Shown here: one piece after another, positions 1 through 31,123 of the stretch
Layout of the letters: each line of letters starts with the position of its first letter
How positions within the stretch are numbered: position 1 is the first letter of the stretch
NCBI GenBank assembly: GCA_012934845.2
Contig: WNNJ02003451.1
Coordinates: 124,001-188,000 of the forward strand
Source: Pomphorhynchus laevis
Lineage: Eukaryota; Acanthocephala; Palaeacanthocephala; Echinorhynchida; Pomphorhynchidae
DNA length: 64,000 nucleotides
Reading direction: 5' to 3'
Notes under the pieces: model-generated
Seen by the model: the letters and a program-made list of their open reading frames with translations, nothing else
The model's database searches: none
What the model was told of the DNA's origin: nothing
Made by a program: the position numbers and the translations under genes

Positions 1-2723
1 ATTCAGAATTTGCCAGACCATACTCATATCGATGTACCGGCGGGTCCACGTGACAGTCTCAAGTCTAAGTGCTTTTAATCGATCAGGGTACGACAAAAAT
101 TTCAGTTGCGGTGCTAGCTTGGTAGCTCTATGAAGTACCCTCTCTGAACTAATATGTTCTTTTGAATTTTGGGGATACACACACGGCGCAGCATATAGAA
201 GACGGCTCAACACATGAGCAAAGATTAGCGGACGTAGGGCAAATTGATTGAGTGAAATGAAAGTGCGTCGAAGTTGACCGATTATCCCCAACGCATTTGA
301 ACAAGCATGTTCAGTATGTGTGACGGTACTCAAATCACTGTTTATCCACACTCCCAAGTCCTTATATTTGTTCACTCGTTCTATATCACTGCTTTGAAAT
401 CTATAATTAACTAAAGATTGAGCATTTCCGCCACGAACACGTAAATGTTTGCATTTTAATATATTTACAATCAACCTATTGAGCAGAGCCTAATTTTCGA
501 CTTCATCGATATCCCGTTGCAGTTTAACTATATCATTGGGTGAACGAATTGCCCGCCAGATTTTCAAATCGTCTGCATATAAAAGCATCCATGGACCCAA
601 ATCGTCTGCATACAATGGACCCAATACTGAACCTTGAGGCACCCCTATATTACATGGCCGCGAAGAAGAGTAAAAATTATCTACATGCACACAATAACTA
701 CGATTGCTTAAAAACGATTCAATCCATCTAACAAGCAAAAATGGAATGCCACTTTTCTCTAGTTTATTTAGGAGGAGTCTATGGTCTACTCTGTCAAATG
801 CCTTAGAGAAATCGAAGAATATGATGTCAGTAACAATTGATACGGCTTTATTAGCTGACTAATCAAGATGGGCAGCGAGTAGATTAGTAACTGTCGAATA
901 ACCCTTACGGAAACCATGTTGCTCAGAAGCTATTACATTATTCTCACTATAAAACTTGACCATATAACCATGTATAATTCGCTCTAACATTCTACAACGT
1001 AAGCAAGTAATACTTACTGGTCTATAATTGTCTACTGAAGATCTATCACCCTTTTTGAAGATGGGGTGAATGATCGATTGTTTCCACTCTTTTGGAAGAT
1101 TCGTATCAATAATAGATTGTCGAAATATGTTACAAAGTGGTGTATATATTGAGTCTGCTATTCGACGAAGATATATCAAAGGTAACAAATCAGCACCTTT
1201 GGAGTTTGTCTCTTTAAGACGATGCAGTTCAGCTAAAACTTTCTCAGGAGTTATCAAATTAGCTATGTCTAAACTAGGATATGAAACACTAGCACCTCTT
1301 GTCGTCTCACTGTTCCGGATAGGTTCAGAATACTCGTTTGTAGTCTCTTTGTACAAGTAAAAATGCCTTGAGAACATCTCAGCAAGGTCGTCTTCAATAA
1401 CGCTATCAAAATATTGGCCAATTGTTTTATTAGCGTTCCTACTACTATTCACATATAGAAAGAGTGCTTTGGGATCATGTCTACAACTATGAGCTAGACC
1501 ATTTTCAAATAAATAGCGCTTATGTCGCTTTAAAGAATTGAAGAAATTTCTCGCCTGCTTATAAACACCATATTCACAAAACCCACCCTTAAAGCATTTG
1601 AAACTGAAGTCACGAGCCTTCATCGCAGTAGCCAGCTCAGTATCAAACCAACGAGCGCTTTTCCGACTAGTCTTAGACTTCAAAGGTGAGAATTTTACCA
1701 TTAGAGAATAAAGCGTCACGCGAAAATGATCCCAGGCCTCGTCAACTCCGACAACAGCCGGATCAGGCCAACTTACTCTATGCAGCTTTGATGTAATAAC
1801 ATCATAGTTCGCCCGAAAAACATTAATCTGACGTTTGTACCGAGCATGATGAAACACCCTCATTTGTATATTTAGCAAAACTTTAACTACACAGTGATCA
1901 GACAAACCAACAGGAGAATCATATTGGATACTACTGATTAATTGACTGTTTGTCGATAGGCAAAGATCAAGAAGGGAAGAACTACAACTTGAAAAGCGAG
2001 TATGTACATCAACAAATTGAGCAAGACCACAATAAGCAAAACACTCCATAAGGTCACAAGATTCACTATCACAAGTAGGAAGAACCGTATTCGAAGTCCA
2101 TTCAACATCTGGCATATTCAGATCCCCAATTATCACAGTATCACAATCTCCTCGCGTATACAACTCTATCTCTTCAATGAGTTTCTTAGATATTGCCTTA
2201 GGAGCACGATACACAAGACCCAGTATGATGGGTGAGCTGTTATCAAACTTCACCTGACACCACAAACTCTCAACTCTATCAATAGACGACTTACTCAAAA
2301 CGCGCACCTTAACTTCGTCTCTCATAAAGAGAGCTACGCCACCACCCCTACCCCTATCCGATCACTACGGAACAAAGAATAGCCTGGGATGGATACCTCA
2401 GCATCGGATACATCACAATTAAGCCAAGATTCTGTAATACCAACTATAATGGGATTAACAGACTCGATCCGAAACTTTAGCTCATCGACTTTATGTAACA
2501 AGCTCCGAACATTACAATAAAATATACTATGACTTTTATTCACACCAGTGCGAGTAATAATATCATCTCTAGCAATCTGGCACACTTCAGATCCCAAATC
2601 AGCTAGGCACTTATATGCTGTAAGACCTTGCCAAAACCCTCCACATTCATGAGAGGCGATACATCTAATGGGGACCAACTGATTCGAATGCGTCGCCTCA
2701 CTACTTGAAAATTTTGCACACAT
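1..2723 (-). pseudogene. LINE ORF2: APE endonuclease + reverse transcriptase (interrupted)
   Basis: The endonuclease begins with SIFYCNVRSLLHKVDELK, followed by ITESWLN, GDLNMPDVEW and GLSDHCVV, which are the APE catalytic blocks. The RT follows with LPKEWKQSIIHPIFKKGD, NYRPVSITCL, QHGFRKGYST, FFDFSKAFDRVDH, GVPQGSVLGP and YADDLKIW. Sequence from 480 to 1 continues with thumb and C-terminal text. There is a frameshift near 2340 in the endonuclease, a stop near 857 in the RT, and a small tandem duplication at about 565-625 that writes YADDLGPW just before the true YADDLKIW. The copy is therefore inactive as read but otherwise close to intact. Confidence 0.85.
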
Positions 2724-3763
2724 AGATTGCTCTCACCAAGTGCAACACGAGATGCAAGTTCTTTCTTAGCTTGAGACAATTTCTCCCTTTGAAGAGCGTC
2801 AAGATCTTTTAAGAGACTAACATGGGATCCTTTTAAACGATATGAATTCCGAAGAATTAACTCAGCATGTGACTGCTCTCTAAATACGGCCTTGAGTAAA
2901 CGCGGCCTATTACTAAGTGTATCACGCTTACCCAGTCGAAATAATGCAACGAGTTTAACACGTTTGACAATATCCACATTGCAAGAACCAAGTACCTGCG
3001 TCAATATAAATCTCACACTCTGGACGTCCTCGTTAAGACGTACTTGTGCGTTCTCAAATAAAGATTCTCTTACATTGGCCAGAATAACAGATCTACATCG
3101 ATCAGCGGTGTGTTTCCTATTATTACCAATTTGCAATTCGAGACTGTCACGTGACACTGCGGATAGTATATGTTGACTTATCGTTGACGCTTGTTCCTTC
3201 TTTTTGACAGTCCCATTATCAAACATGTGACCATGATTCAAAACCTGACAATATGTATTTTCATCATTAGTAACATCAGGTAAATGCACTGGAACATCCA
3301 TGGCTACAGTCTCACCCTCTACAGTTAAATCTATATTCATTGGATTATTTGCAAGACTTGAGGAGGGATATATAGAGTTAAGACTTGAGGAGGGATATAT
3401 AGAGTTAGAATAGCTTCCATCACTATGACTGGAATTTTCAACATTCTTAGTAGATTTGGAAATAAGAACTTCCTTACTTTGACCGGCACTTATGCTTTTT
3501 GGAATTGGTGGAGCTGATATGGGTCCAAGAGAATTACAACTCGACTGACCGACAACCAAGGGGGTAGATTCCGTCTTCAAATCATTTATCAAAGATGCGC
3601 AGCAGTACCCGCAGTAGAAAGATGCATTAGACAGAGCTGTTTTCTTTTCCCCGGGAACTGAAACACTTGTCCACACATGACAATCTTCACTTGAACACCG
3701 AACCTGATAATCCACGAACTTGGCAGCATCACCTCGCTTTGTAGTCTTCCTCTGTTTGACCAT
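2603..3763 (-). CDS. LINE ORF1 protein (Cys-rich, nucleic-acid binding type)
   Basis: This is an uninterrupted 386-residue frame starting MVKQRKTTKRGD. The first 60 residues hold CxxxxC and CxxC-type pairs (RCSSEDCHVW, FYCGYCCAS) resembling a PHD-like or treble-clef zinc finger of CR1-group ORF1 proteins. The middle is Ser/Asn-rich. Residues about 215-340 (ANVRES...VKRVKLVALFRLGK...PRLLKAVFR) match the RRM-like region seen in ORF1 of flatworm and other CR1 elements. Residues 300-345 are basic and helical (REKLSQAKKELASRV). Its end overlaps the start of ORF2 in another frame. Family placement comes from recalled motifs, not a search. Confidence 0.8.
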   Translation of the reverse strand: MVKQRKTTKRGDAAKFVDYQVRCSSEDCHVWTSVSVPGEKKTALSNASFYCGYCCASLINDLKTESTPLVVGQSSCNSLGPISAPPIPKSISAGQSKEVLISKSTKNVENSSHSDGSYSNSIYPSSSLNSIYPSSSLANNPMNIDLTVEGETVAMDVPVHLPDVTNDENTYCQVLNHGHMFDNGTVKKKEQASTISQHILSAVSRDSLELQIGNNRKHTADRCRSVILANVRESLFENAQVRLNEDVQSVRFILTQVLGSCNVDIVKRVKLVALFRLGKRDTLSNRPRLLKAVFREQSHAELILRNSYRLKGSHVSLLKDLDALQREKLSQAKKELASRVALGESNLCVQNFQVVRRRIRISWSPLDVSPLMNVEGFGKVLQHISA

Positions 3764-3790
3764 TATATGTATGTATATTCAGACTTTATC

Positions 3791-5229
3791 AGAGTAAAGT
3801 CTCTTGTTATATATAGTCTCTTTATTATATATAAACAGGAAATTTCACAGTCCTTTGTAAAAATAGTACACTTTGCTTTCAGGATAAAATTGCAACGTTG
3901 ATTGTAATATATGATTGTATTTAATTATACACAGCTGTTTACACTCGTCTTGCTTATCAATCTTTGTGTATGTTTATAAGAAACCAAAATTTTTTTTAGA
4001 AAAAAAAATTAATATATTATATCAAGTTATATAATTAATTATTTATTAGTTATTTATTAGTTATTATTAGTTATTAGTTATTAGTTATTAATTATTTATT
4101 ATTTATTAATTATTTATTAATTAGTTATTATATAATTAATTATTATATCAAGTTAAATATTAACTTGATATAAATATAAATTGTATAAAATCTTATTTAT
4201 TTGTTATTTATTAGTCAATTCGTAAACATTGGCATATTATAGATTTCAATTTAAAATGTTAACTTAATTTAAACATGAATTAAATCAAATATTATATAAT
4301 TATTTATTATTTATCTTCATTTTTAATTTATATATCGTATAAAATAGTTAAGTTAATATGAAATAGGCTCAGTAATATTGATTAATTTTCTTGAAGGATA
4401 GAGGCCGAAACCTGATCACATAGCAGTTCCTCCTGATGACCTCTAATCCTTATTCTTATACATCGCATGTTATTTATTAGTCAATTCATGAAAATTGACT
4501 TTTATTTTAATATTCAATTATAAATATTAACTTGATATAAATATAAATTGTATAAAATCTTATTTATTTATTATTTATCTTTATTTTTTATATATAATAT
4601 AAAATACGTAGACTCAGTTATCTGATCTGAATTTATATCATAAATGTTATATAAAGTTATATTATTTTTAGTTATTTTATAACTAAAAGATAACATTTTT
4701 TATATATAATATAAAATACGTAGACTCAGTTATCTGATCTGATTGATTCAAGTTTTGTGAATTGATTTAATTTCGTGAATTCCTATATATTATGAATTTA
4801 TATCATAAATGTTATATAAAGTTATATTATTTTTAGTTATTTTATAACTAAAAGATAACAAATATAATTTACATAATGTGTTATATAACAAATATATTAT
4901 ATTTTAAAATATAATATTTTAAAATATTTTACAAATTATTAATAATTGATTATTATTAATTGATTATCAATAATTAATTATTTTTACATTTTTTGTTAAG
5001 AAATTTTCAAAGTTTTGGAACATGTTAAGAAAAATTTAAATTTCTGATTATGCTGCTCTTCTAGTCAGTCAATTCGCAATTTGCCAAAAAATTTGCCTTA
5101 AAAATATATAAGCTCACTTGTAGATTGAATGATGCTAGTCGCGAACATTAATATTAGATGAAAGATTGAAACTTTACAGTGAAATAGCGATCTACGAGAT
5201 CAAGTAAAAGTTATATAGCCATCCTTGAG
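3791..5229. repeat. AT-rich spacer with family A repeat copy (4378-4870)
   Basis: This spacer lies between the LINE and the MARK start. At 4400-4440 it holds the family A head (GGCCGAAACCTGAT, then ATAGCAGTTCCTCCTGATGA, then a TTATTTATTAGTCAATTCAT block) and two copies of the family A tail (ACGTAGACTCAGTTATCTGA) at about 4606 and 4717. The segment containing the tail plus a TTTTTAGTTATTTTATAACT hairpin is duplicated (4597-4697 and 4699-4861). Bases 4010-4150 are simple TTATTAGTTATTAG-type sequence. The MARK promoter should lie in the last few hundred bases, but I see no clear core element. Confidence 0.6.
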
Positions 5230-23327
<18,098 letters not shown>

Positions 23328-23818
23328 AACTCTTAAACATCATTCGTAAGTCATCACCAGTACTATACCCTCTCCAATTACAAAGCCTTTTTATATAGAA
23401 TTTTATTTAAAATTGAGTTTCGCAATAATGTGTTATCTTTCAAAAACTATTTTCATTGTTACATATAACATTTTTGAAGTTATTCGCTTTTATTTCTTAC
23501 AAATAAGTATGCTTACGTTGACTGTCGCTTGTCGTATATTAATACACACATTTGCTAAAACATACTTCTCAAATTTGTTCATATTTTAATACGACATTTC
23601 TTATTACAATCCACATTTACGTGGATTTACAACATTTTATAATTATAATACAATTTATATTTCAAAAAATTTGTTTATTTATCATTTTGTTCAAAATGTT
23701 ACCTTGCTTGTTTATTGCTTATCAAAATAATATTATTTAAATTAATTTTAATTTTTTTCAATTACAAAAATTTATTCAAATAACTAAAATTAAAATCGTC
23801 AATGTTATCACTTCTTAT
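23328..23818. other. MARK 3' flank, AT-rich, no gene seen
   Basis: This interval lies between the MARK stop and the next LINE. It should contain the 3' UTR. No convincing ORF or repeat was identified. Confidence 0.5.
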
Positions 23819-25940
23819 TCATCTATGCATATCAAAAGCCGGTCTGTTCTTCGCTGAGTGCGGGCCGCGGATGCACATTGATATGCAGCACGCATGCTGG
23901 AGTCCGATAGTCTCTCGGGGTCGTGTTATTTCGTGAACATATGTGATGCTCCTCTTTGCAGCGAGTTTGTTCGCGTGCCGTTGCAAACACCTCGAAGCAG
24001 ACTTTCCCTCACTGCCTAAGCAGGAGGGTACGAGCGCGGAGAAACTTGCTCCCTCAGTCAACGAGATGCGCTCTTGGTATTTTGAGCACTTCCGTTGATC
24101 GTGGTATTCGAAGCATGAAATTGTAGATCTGTTGAGGTTTGACGGAGTGAATGCAATGAAAACGCAGTTATCAAACAGAGCGGCAGCCGTAGAATACACA
24201 ACATGCTATGTCCACCCTTGCATCTGGGTCGGATGTCGTTGCTGCATGTTCAAAACGAATGCTGAAATCGAACGGATTCAATATTGGTTCGACAGATATA
24301 ATGTCGCAAACTTCGGTTGGTGTCTTTGTCATTATGTCTCGGATTGAGCCATGCCTTATCGAGGAGTGACCTCCATTAGGACATGATAGGCAGGACGCTA
24401 GTGAAGTCGTCTAGCCACGAGAGCAAAGAGTAGATGTGCCTTTGCATATCGTGTTGTAGCTGGAGGTGATGGCATTGCAAAACGTTGCGTTGTCGATACG
24501 AGTATACCTATTTCTTGTGGGGAACGCAGATAACCACGAAAATCCACCCTTCACCGTTTAATGCTCGATTGTCTTACTCATATTTTCGTCGTATGCCGAG
24601 ACCTGTGATAACATGATTGCCTTGTCGCTAGCCTGTTTTGTTTGCGCAATGCGGTAGACCGTAAGCATTGTTCGAATCCCAATTCGGTCCGTTGCAACCC
24701 TTGCAAATATGGCTCGCACAACATTAGCGAGTTTTTGTACTCTTCTTCAGCGACCCGACATGGATCCACTTCCCAATACCGCCCCAATTTAGAGGTAATG
24801 AGAGGGTGAGCCACAGCGAACCTCAAGAGTCATCTAATCGAAGAAGATCGTTGAACGCATTGCATATTGTACTCTGAAGAGGGCTGAACCAATCGGGCTC
24901 ACACTGAATCGTCCGTTGCGTGTGAGCCAACTTGTTTTCAAGTGATTTTGTTAAGCAAGTATATGCAATCTGTGTGTTTAGCACTCCAACTTCAGCTAGT
25001 CGCTCGACGAGTGCGCAGAATTTCGATACATTCGTTTTGATAGAGTTTAGAATATTGGGACCATTTCCAACAGAAGCACCAAAGATGATCGTTCCGTCGT
25101 TTCTGATTTCTACCTCAGTTTCAAAAAAAACAATTATGAATGTGTGTCGTATTGGCTGTAGGATTGTATAACGTACATTTTTTGGGATTCACATAGAATC
25201 GGAAAACTGGCCATATGTTACACAAAAAATCGAAGGCATCCTTGATGTCACTTAGTGTGCCGATCATATTATCATTATCAGCATACAAGAACTGTTGGAC
25301 GTCCGGAAACCTTGTCATAATCTGGTGTATGAGCGGTAGTATAGCAATCGCGAACGTCGACATAGCCAAGATATCCCCTTATGTGAAACCCTCCTGAGAT
25401 TGAATAAGCTCTTCACCGATTGTGAGGTTAGAGGGATTGTCGTAGAAGTTGTACATGACGTTTGATAATGCAGGGCAAATGCGATCTTTATGAAGAGCTG
25501 CCATGTGAATGACAACTCTTCTGTTGATTTTGTTGAAAGCGTCGTCAGCATCAATCGTCGTAATGACTGTGTTGGGCTTACTTGAGAGTTCGTTACATAC
25601 TGCCTGCGTCACGCATTTCAATCCTGCTCGTTGACCTGCACACATTTGAATACGTCCGCACACCTGCTGGATATCATCAGACACTATCGACGAAATTACT
25701 TTCGTCATTATCCTCCTGCTAACATCGCAGATGCCGATTGATCTAATGCCAGACTTTTTCGTCAACGCTATAAGCCTGCATGTAGAAAGTGCACTGGTAA
25801 CATCGTCAGGGATATACTCAGTGCCCTAGTTAATATGGCGAGTGATTCAGCCAGTTCTGCATACTCCCTCTCGAACAATGTGAGCATGTGCGTCCAGGAT
25901 TACTCATCGAAGTCCAAAGGTTCGGGATTCGAAGGACCAG
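23819..25940 (-). mobile_element. REL-type LINE, degenerate, RT plus C-terminal region
   Basis: It reads leftwards. The RT has RSIGICDVSRRIM, QMCAGQRAGLKCV, TTIDADDAFNKINRR (catalytic motif A), EGFT/QGDILAMS and QFLYADNDN, where the usual second Asp of YADD is Asn. The 3' part (24199-23819) reads HDQRKCSKYQERISL...LAAKRSITYVHE, resembling the tail after the endonuclease in a family of invertebrate LINE-like RT proteins. RT order and the RPIG..RRI type block place it with early-branching LINEs that carry a C-terminal restriction-like endonuclease, in a different family from the pair at 28-34 kb. It spans at least three frames, so it is dead. Its GC content is clearly above the flanks. Confidence 0.75.
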
Positions 25941-28250
25941 GATATAATTCATAACAAGTGACTTTTATTTTTAATTTTTTATTTTAATTTGATATATGTT
26001 ATATTAAATATATGATATATGTTATATTATATGTTAAATTATATAAAATCTTATATGTTATCTGGTTAGTATCTTTTTAAACTCGATAAAAAAATTGATA
26101 TCTTTTAAATTTTTCAAATTATTAGGAAATTTTAAAAATTTTACAAAATTTCAGTAAAAAAATCGATTAAATGAAAATCAATGACTAAATTTCCATTAAA
26201 ATATTTAGAGACAATAAATAGTGATAAATTGTGATGGATTTTGAAAACATCACAATTATATTGCTCCAGCTGATATTGGCCTTTTTTGCTTTAAAACAGT
26301 TATACAAACATGTAATAACCTACGATAACTTAATGAATAAGTCGTATATATAATTCAAATATCACGGTACTCTGATGCTTCTACAACTCTACAAAAAAGT
26401 TATAAATTGACGATTTCGTATTTATTTGGCACAGCTGTGATATTGCCTCGAGGAATAGTGGCTGAAACCTGATAGCATAGCAGTTCCTCCTGATGACATC
26501 TAGTCCTTATTCTGATACAACGTATTTATTAACTTTGTTTTCCCGGTAATATAAACTGTCAGAAATACCAAAACTGTATTATTGATAAGACATTATTTTT
26601 TGCTAATTTTCAAGCAAGTTTAATGAATTTTTTCTTTTTCTTATAATAGAGAAGAAAAATCAACAAAATATTATTAAAAAAATTAATCTGTCAAGATAAA
26701 AAATTTTATGGATAGTCAAATTTCATCAAAGGAAATTCATCATTATCATAAATTTGACCACCTCTGCTATGTTAGGTCGAGTATAAGTACCTGATAGCAT
26801 AGCAGTTCCTCCTGATGACTCTAATTCTTATTCTGATACAACGTCTGTTATTTATTAGTCAATTCATAAAAATGACGTTTATTTTAAATTTCATTTTTTA
26901 TTTTTTATTTTTATTTTTAACTTGATTTAAATTATAGAAAATCTTAAATATTTTATAAAAATTTACTTTTATTTAAAATTTCAAATTAAATTATTATTAA
27001 ATTATTTATTTAATAATAATAAATTATTGATATAAATTATTGATATAATCAATTATTTATAACTATTTATAATCTAATTATTAAATTTTGATTTGTTAAT
27101 TTAGCATTATTATTTGGTCTTTTATTTATTTATTAATTTTTTATTTTATAATTATATTAAATACGTATACTTAGTTAGCTGAATTGATTTAGAAATTTTA
27201 CTAAATATTAAGCGTTTAATTACTTTACAAGCGTATAAGCGAATGATGATGACGTCAGATGATGATGTTAAGCGAAAATTAGTTTCAAAATTTTTGCTCT
27301 TTCTCGTTGAAATTACTGGTTCATACGCGTGTTTAGTTGGCATTTTATACCCTTACACATTCGATTACTAATATTTCTTTGGTTAAAAATAAAATAAAAT
27401 CGTACAACAATTATTTATTTATCTTTATTTTTTATTTATATATAGGTAGACTCAGTTATCTGATCTGATTTGTTCTACTGGTAATTTATTATTAACCTGT
27501 GGACTTTGTTTTCCCTTTAATATAACCTTGTCAGAAATACTGAAACTTTGTATTCTTGATACGGCGTTATTATTACATCAACAAAATATTATATTAATAT
27601 TAAATTTACAATTTATAAATCAACAAAATGTAAATTCAGCGAAATATATTTATTGATAATAAATAATCTACTTTGTATTAGAATAAGATACTAGATAATC
27701 AAATTTCGCCTCTTAAATCGTCTTACTAACAAATTTCATCAGTGGAAATAAGTCATTAGCATGTATTCGGCACTGCGACTGTTTGATCTCGAAATATGGA
27801 ATGAGACCTGATAGCCTAGCAGTTTAACCTGATGACCGCTAATCCTTATTCTTATGCATCTTCTGTTATTTATTAGTCAATTTATAAAAATTTAAATCAA
27901 GTTATATTTAAATCAAGTTATAGTTTATCATTTATGGTTGTATTTTTTTAAATAAATTAATAAAATCGAAAGCAGAGGCATCTAACAGGCATGCCGCGTC
28001 TCTAAGAGAAACAGCGATGCTTATTCTCTGAGTCAAATATCGGCCAGCTCTGAAATCTCCTGTTGCTCTATATAGGCGTCGTCCTAAGTCTTTGAGAAAT
28101 TTAACTGTTTAAATTTTTATAAATTTAATTTATATTTTTTTTCATTTTACGATTTATTTAACTCGATACATTAAATTTTCCTAAAAAAGAAAATTTTAAT
28201 AATTATATTATTTTAAGTGTCGTGCTGTCTTGATAAATTCATGCCGAGCC
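25941..28250 (+). repeat. Family A cluster downstream of MARK
   Basis: Heads lie at about 26475, 26795 and 27810; tails at about 27166 and 27447. Bases 26760-27390 duplicate MARK intron 7 (10003-10520), including the 190-base segment after the tail with GATGATGACGTCAGATGA. Bases 27420-27655 match, inverted, 18530-18760. Short ORFs in these copies (for example 27152-27343 and its twin at 10284-10475) are parts of the repeat, not genes. Confidence 0.7.
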
Positions 28251-28299
28251 GACGTAGATACGGAAATATCACGCTACTACGCATCACGGAAGCGGCAAT

Positions 28300-31121
28300 G
28301 ACAACCTTCCTCCGCCCATGCTCTTGATTATGCATGCTGCATTTCCTGCTGAATGGCTACGCTGATCCGTTTATACAGGAAAGCACGGGCTTGGGGTTCG
28401 GAAGTTGCGCGGATTAATCGTGTGCCGAGTTCATGAAGAATAGTGAGAGGCACTGGCCCGATCGCTCCTGTGCTTTCAACTTCCACTGGTATGAAAATAT
28501 ATTGGCGGATATCAATGTTAGCATATTTGTGGACTTTCTTAGTTTCGGCGTTCTTTGCCACACTAGCCGCACTATTTACCGAACTGCTAAGGTTGCTGGG
28601 TGTTGTGGTATGCACATAAGTGAAGTCCCACCGTAGCAGTCTACCTGACGACCAGTGAATCAGAGTTCCACCGCCAGGTCATCTGCCGTCAACCCTGCAG
28701 ACTCCTGTAGGCTCCAAATGCGAAGAGAAGCAGCGGACGTCAATGCCTTCTTAAGTAGATTGTTAGCGTCGGCATGACGGGAATGCCGATACTTTGATCA
28801 ACAACAGTCCAGCCTGTGAGTCCAGACGTTATCAACTTCCTCCACAGATGCACCGATACGGAGCACAAAACCGAATTCCCAATCGGATTGCGACGACTAT
28901 TGTGATGCTAGCGTCATTCAGGCGAGTGCCTATTGAGCTTACGGGAAGTTCGTTCAGGAATTTACCAGCGTGAGCGCTGAGTTCATAAGAGCCGCTTGTT
29001 TGACCGAATAAATAGGATCTGTCCAACGTTTCTGGTGTTCTTTAACCACTGGACTCTCCAACCCAGTAAGCGCGGACCACTCACGAGCTGCATCGGCGAA
29101 GTCTTCCCTTGCCTCGAAATCACAGTCTGATAATCTGGCATCACACAGGATTTGAGATACTAGTTGTTGGGGTCCCGAAACCGAGGTACTGAAAGCCGGA
29201 ATGGACATGTCCGTGCATGTTGAGATGCCCAATCCGCTAATTTTAACGAAGAGAATACTTGAGCCATGCATAATCGTCGATAGGCAAGTTGAGGATGTCC
29301 TGCAAAGTCTCGCGAAGCACCACGTCGTACTGCCAACGTACATTGCTTTGGAAACATGGTGCGCACCGGTGTAGATAATTTAATGGTGGGATGTTGAATG
29401 TGTTTCGTAGCAGGAAAATAGCGTCGTGTCTGTACAATTTCAGTAGGCGAGACGGAGCTGTTGGAACTTATGAATGGATTCTTCCGAAGCAGAATCAACA
29501 GAGGTTACATCTCCAATCGGTGCGCCCAAGGGAGTATCACTTATTGGAGCGACTACACTGGCGTCCGGTAATATACACGAAAGCCTCTGAATCACGTTAG
29601 GGTCTGTAGATATGATTTCTGATTTTGCTGGATTCAGACGGAGACCAACCAACGCCTTGGAGTGATTGATAAAATCGATGCCGGCAGCAAGATCAACGTT
29701 TCCACTGAGAGTGCAGTCGTCGACTGCACTCTCTATGTCGCCCACTACCAACGCAAATAACGCTGGTTCAAGGGGACTGCCCTGCTGTATTCGACTGATG
29801 AGTCGACTAGATTTTTGCCAAAGTGCAGGTTGCTTGGTTCCGGGTAGCATTAGTTGATGAAAGACGATAAACGTGGTAGACTCGGATCGACACATCTCAA
29901 CATGAAGCCGCGATTGACATTATTAAAAGCATTATGAAAATCCAGCTTTACAATTATCGTATCTTTGTGTAAACAAGATTTCAAGAAGGACCTTCCGAGA
30001 GGAGCTTCTGCTCCTCTTGTGACGCCAACTCCTAGCTGATGATGAAGGAAAACATTCCGAAGCATGTCGCGAGTTTAGTTTTCATTGGCTAGTTTAGCGA
30101 TCAGGCGGCGCAGCGTTCAACCGATGTCGATTGGTCGAACACCCCCACACTTGTTTCGGAAGGCTAACAATGGAGCACCGAAGAAAATGAGACGAATTGC
30201 GGAGTGAACGGTTCCGGATAGAATAGTTTTCGAGAAAGACACTAAATACGCCACCAGGAGACCGCCAGTTGCACAGCTCGAGGGTCCAATAAGGTCCAAC
30301 AAGTGCAGAAGGTAGAGCCCGTCGACACCACCCGCAGAAGCTCGAAAAGAAACGAATGGACGACAAGACCCCTTCAGATGTCACTACCAACTAGTTTATC
30401 GTGACGTTTGGACAAGATTACATAACTTCATTGTTTCGGACAATTGTAGTTTTTCTCGGATGTAACTGTCGGAGTTTCTTCAGCTTTTAGCAACTCTCGG
30501 GCAGAAACGGCTCCGAACTACTTGTCAGACGAATTGCTCCGATAATATCGCTGTCTTCTATCTTTTCTAAGATCCGCCTTCTTAATAAGTCGTCAGACTC
30601 GTCCTGCTGAGAGACGTCACTTGAACTCCCGCTGATATTCCTCGTAACGCTGAACGAAGTTGAATGACGGATGTCATCGATCTGATATGCCACACAGCGC
30701 TGCTTAACTTGTGAAGAAAGACTACTCGGAGCCTCGTACTCATTAAGATGGTCGGGAACGCGAAGTACCGTTTTCGGAAAGGCTAGAAGCATGAACCAGG
30801 CGTCTGAATTTGCCGGATTGGACGCGACCGCTGCGATAAGTTCAGAAAGTTTGCTGGCAAAGACTGAACGAGCTGAGCGAAAAATTCTTCTAAGCAATCG
30901 GACGTTGCTTTCGCCAAGTCTAGAAGCGACGCACGGTCGGTTACGATTAGCTTCTTCTGATTCGGGACATTATAGCATTGGATTACGTTAAATGTTTTTA
31001 CCACATCGACGAATCCACGAAGGGCATAACAAAGCCCACAAGGCAGACTACGTAGATAAGCAGCAAAGTAACTCCTGATTCGCGACAAAATCATCAACCG
31101 CCGCTGGATCGTCATACCCAC
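28300..31121 (-). mobile_element. REL-type LINE (R2/NeSL/Hero-like), near full length but broken
   Basis: It reads leftwards. N-terminal text includes FASKLSELIAAV and AWFMLLAFPKTVLRVP; the RT has GGVRPIDIG, TLRRLIAKLAN, HHQLGVGVTRGAEAP, VKLDFHNAFNNVNR (motif A), QQGSPLEPALFALVV and LRLNPAKSEII. The C-terminus (28615-28328) reads HKYANIDIRQYIFIPVEV...LYKRISVAIQQ, the tail of the restriction-like endonuclease protein. A one-base loss just before the end turns an expected QQGNAA into QQEMQHA. The frame changes at least six times, so the copy is dead. It is the same broad family as the LINE at 31124-34060 but a diverged subfamily, and lies head to head with it. Confidence 0.82.
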
Positions 31122-31123
31122 AT

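Larger units (their letters stand above)
1..3790 (-). mobile_element. CR1/jockey-type LINE, 3' end beyond window
   Basis: A non-LTR retrotransposon reads leftwards. It has an ORF1 with a Cys-rich N-terminus (3763-2603) followed by ORF2 with an apurinic-type endonuclease and reverse transcriptase that continues to base 1. The two-ORF layout, the APE nuclease with GDLN and SDH motifs, and an RT of the NYRPVSI...LPKEW type are those of the CR1/jockey/L2 group; I cannot place the clade more exactly. The copy is fairly young, since long ORFs survive with only a few lesions. The 5' boundary near 3790 is inferred from the start of AT-rich unrelated DNA. The 3' end and any target duplication lie outside the window. 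Confidence 0.9.

Noticed and set aside
28433-29895. Plus-strand open frames across 28.4-29.9 kb
   Set aside because: They oppose the minus-strand REL LINE, whose RT and C-terminal motifs explain the coding bias; the plus frames show no family motif.
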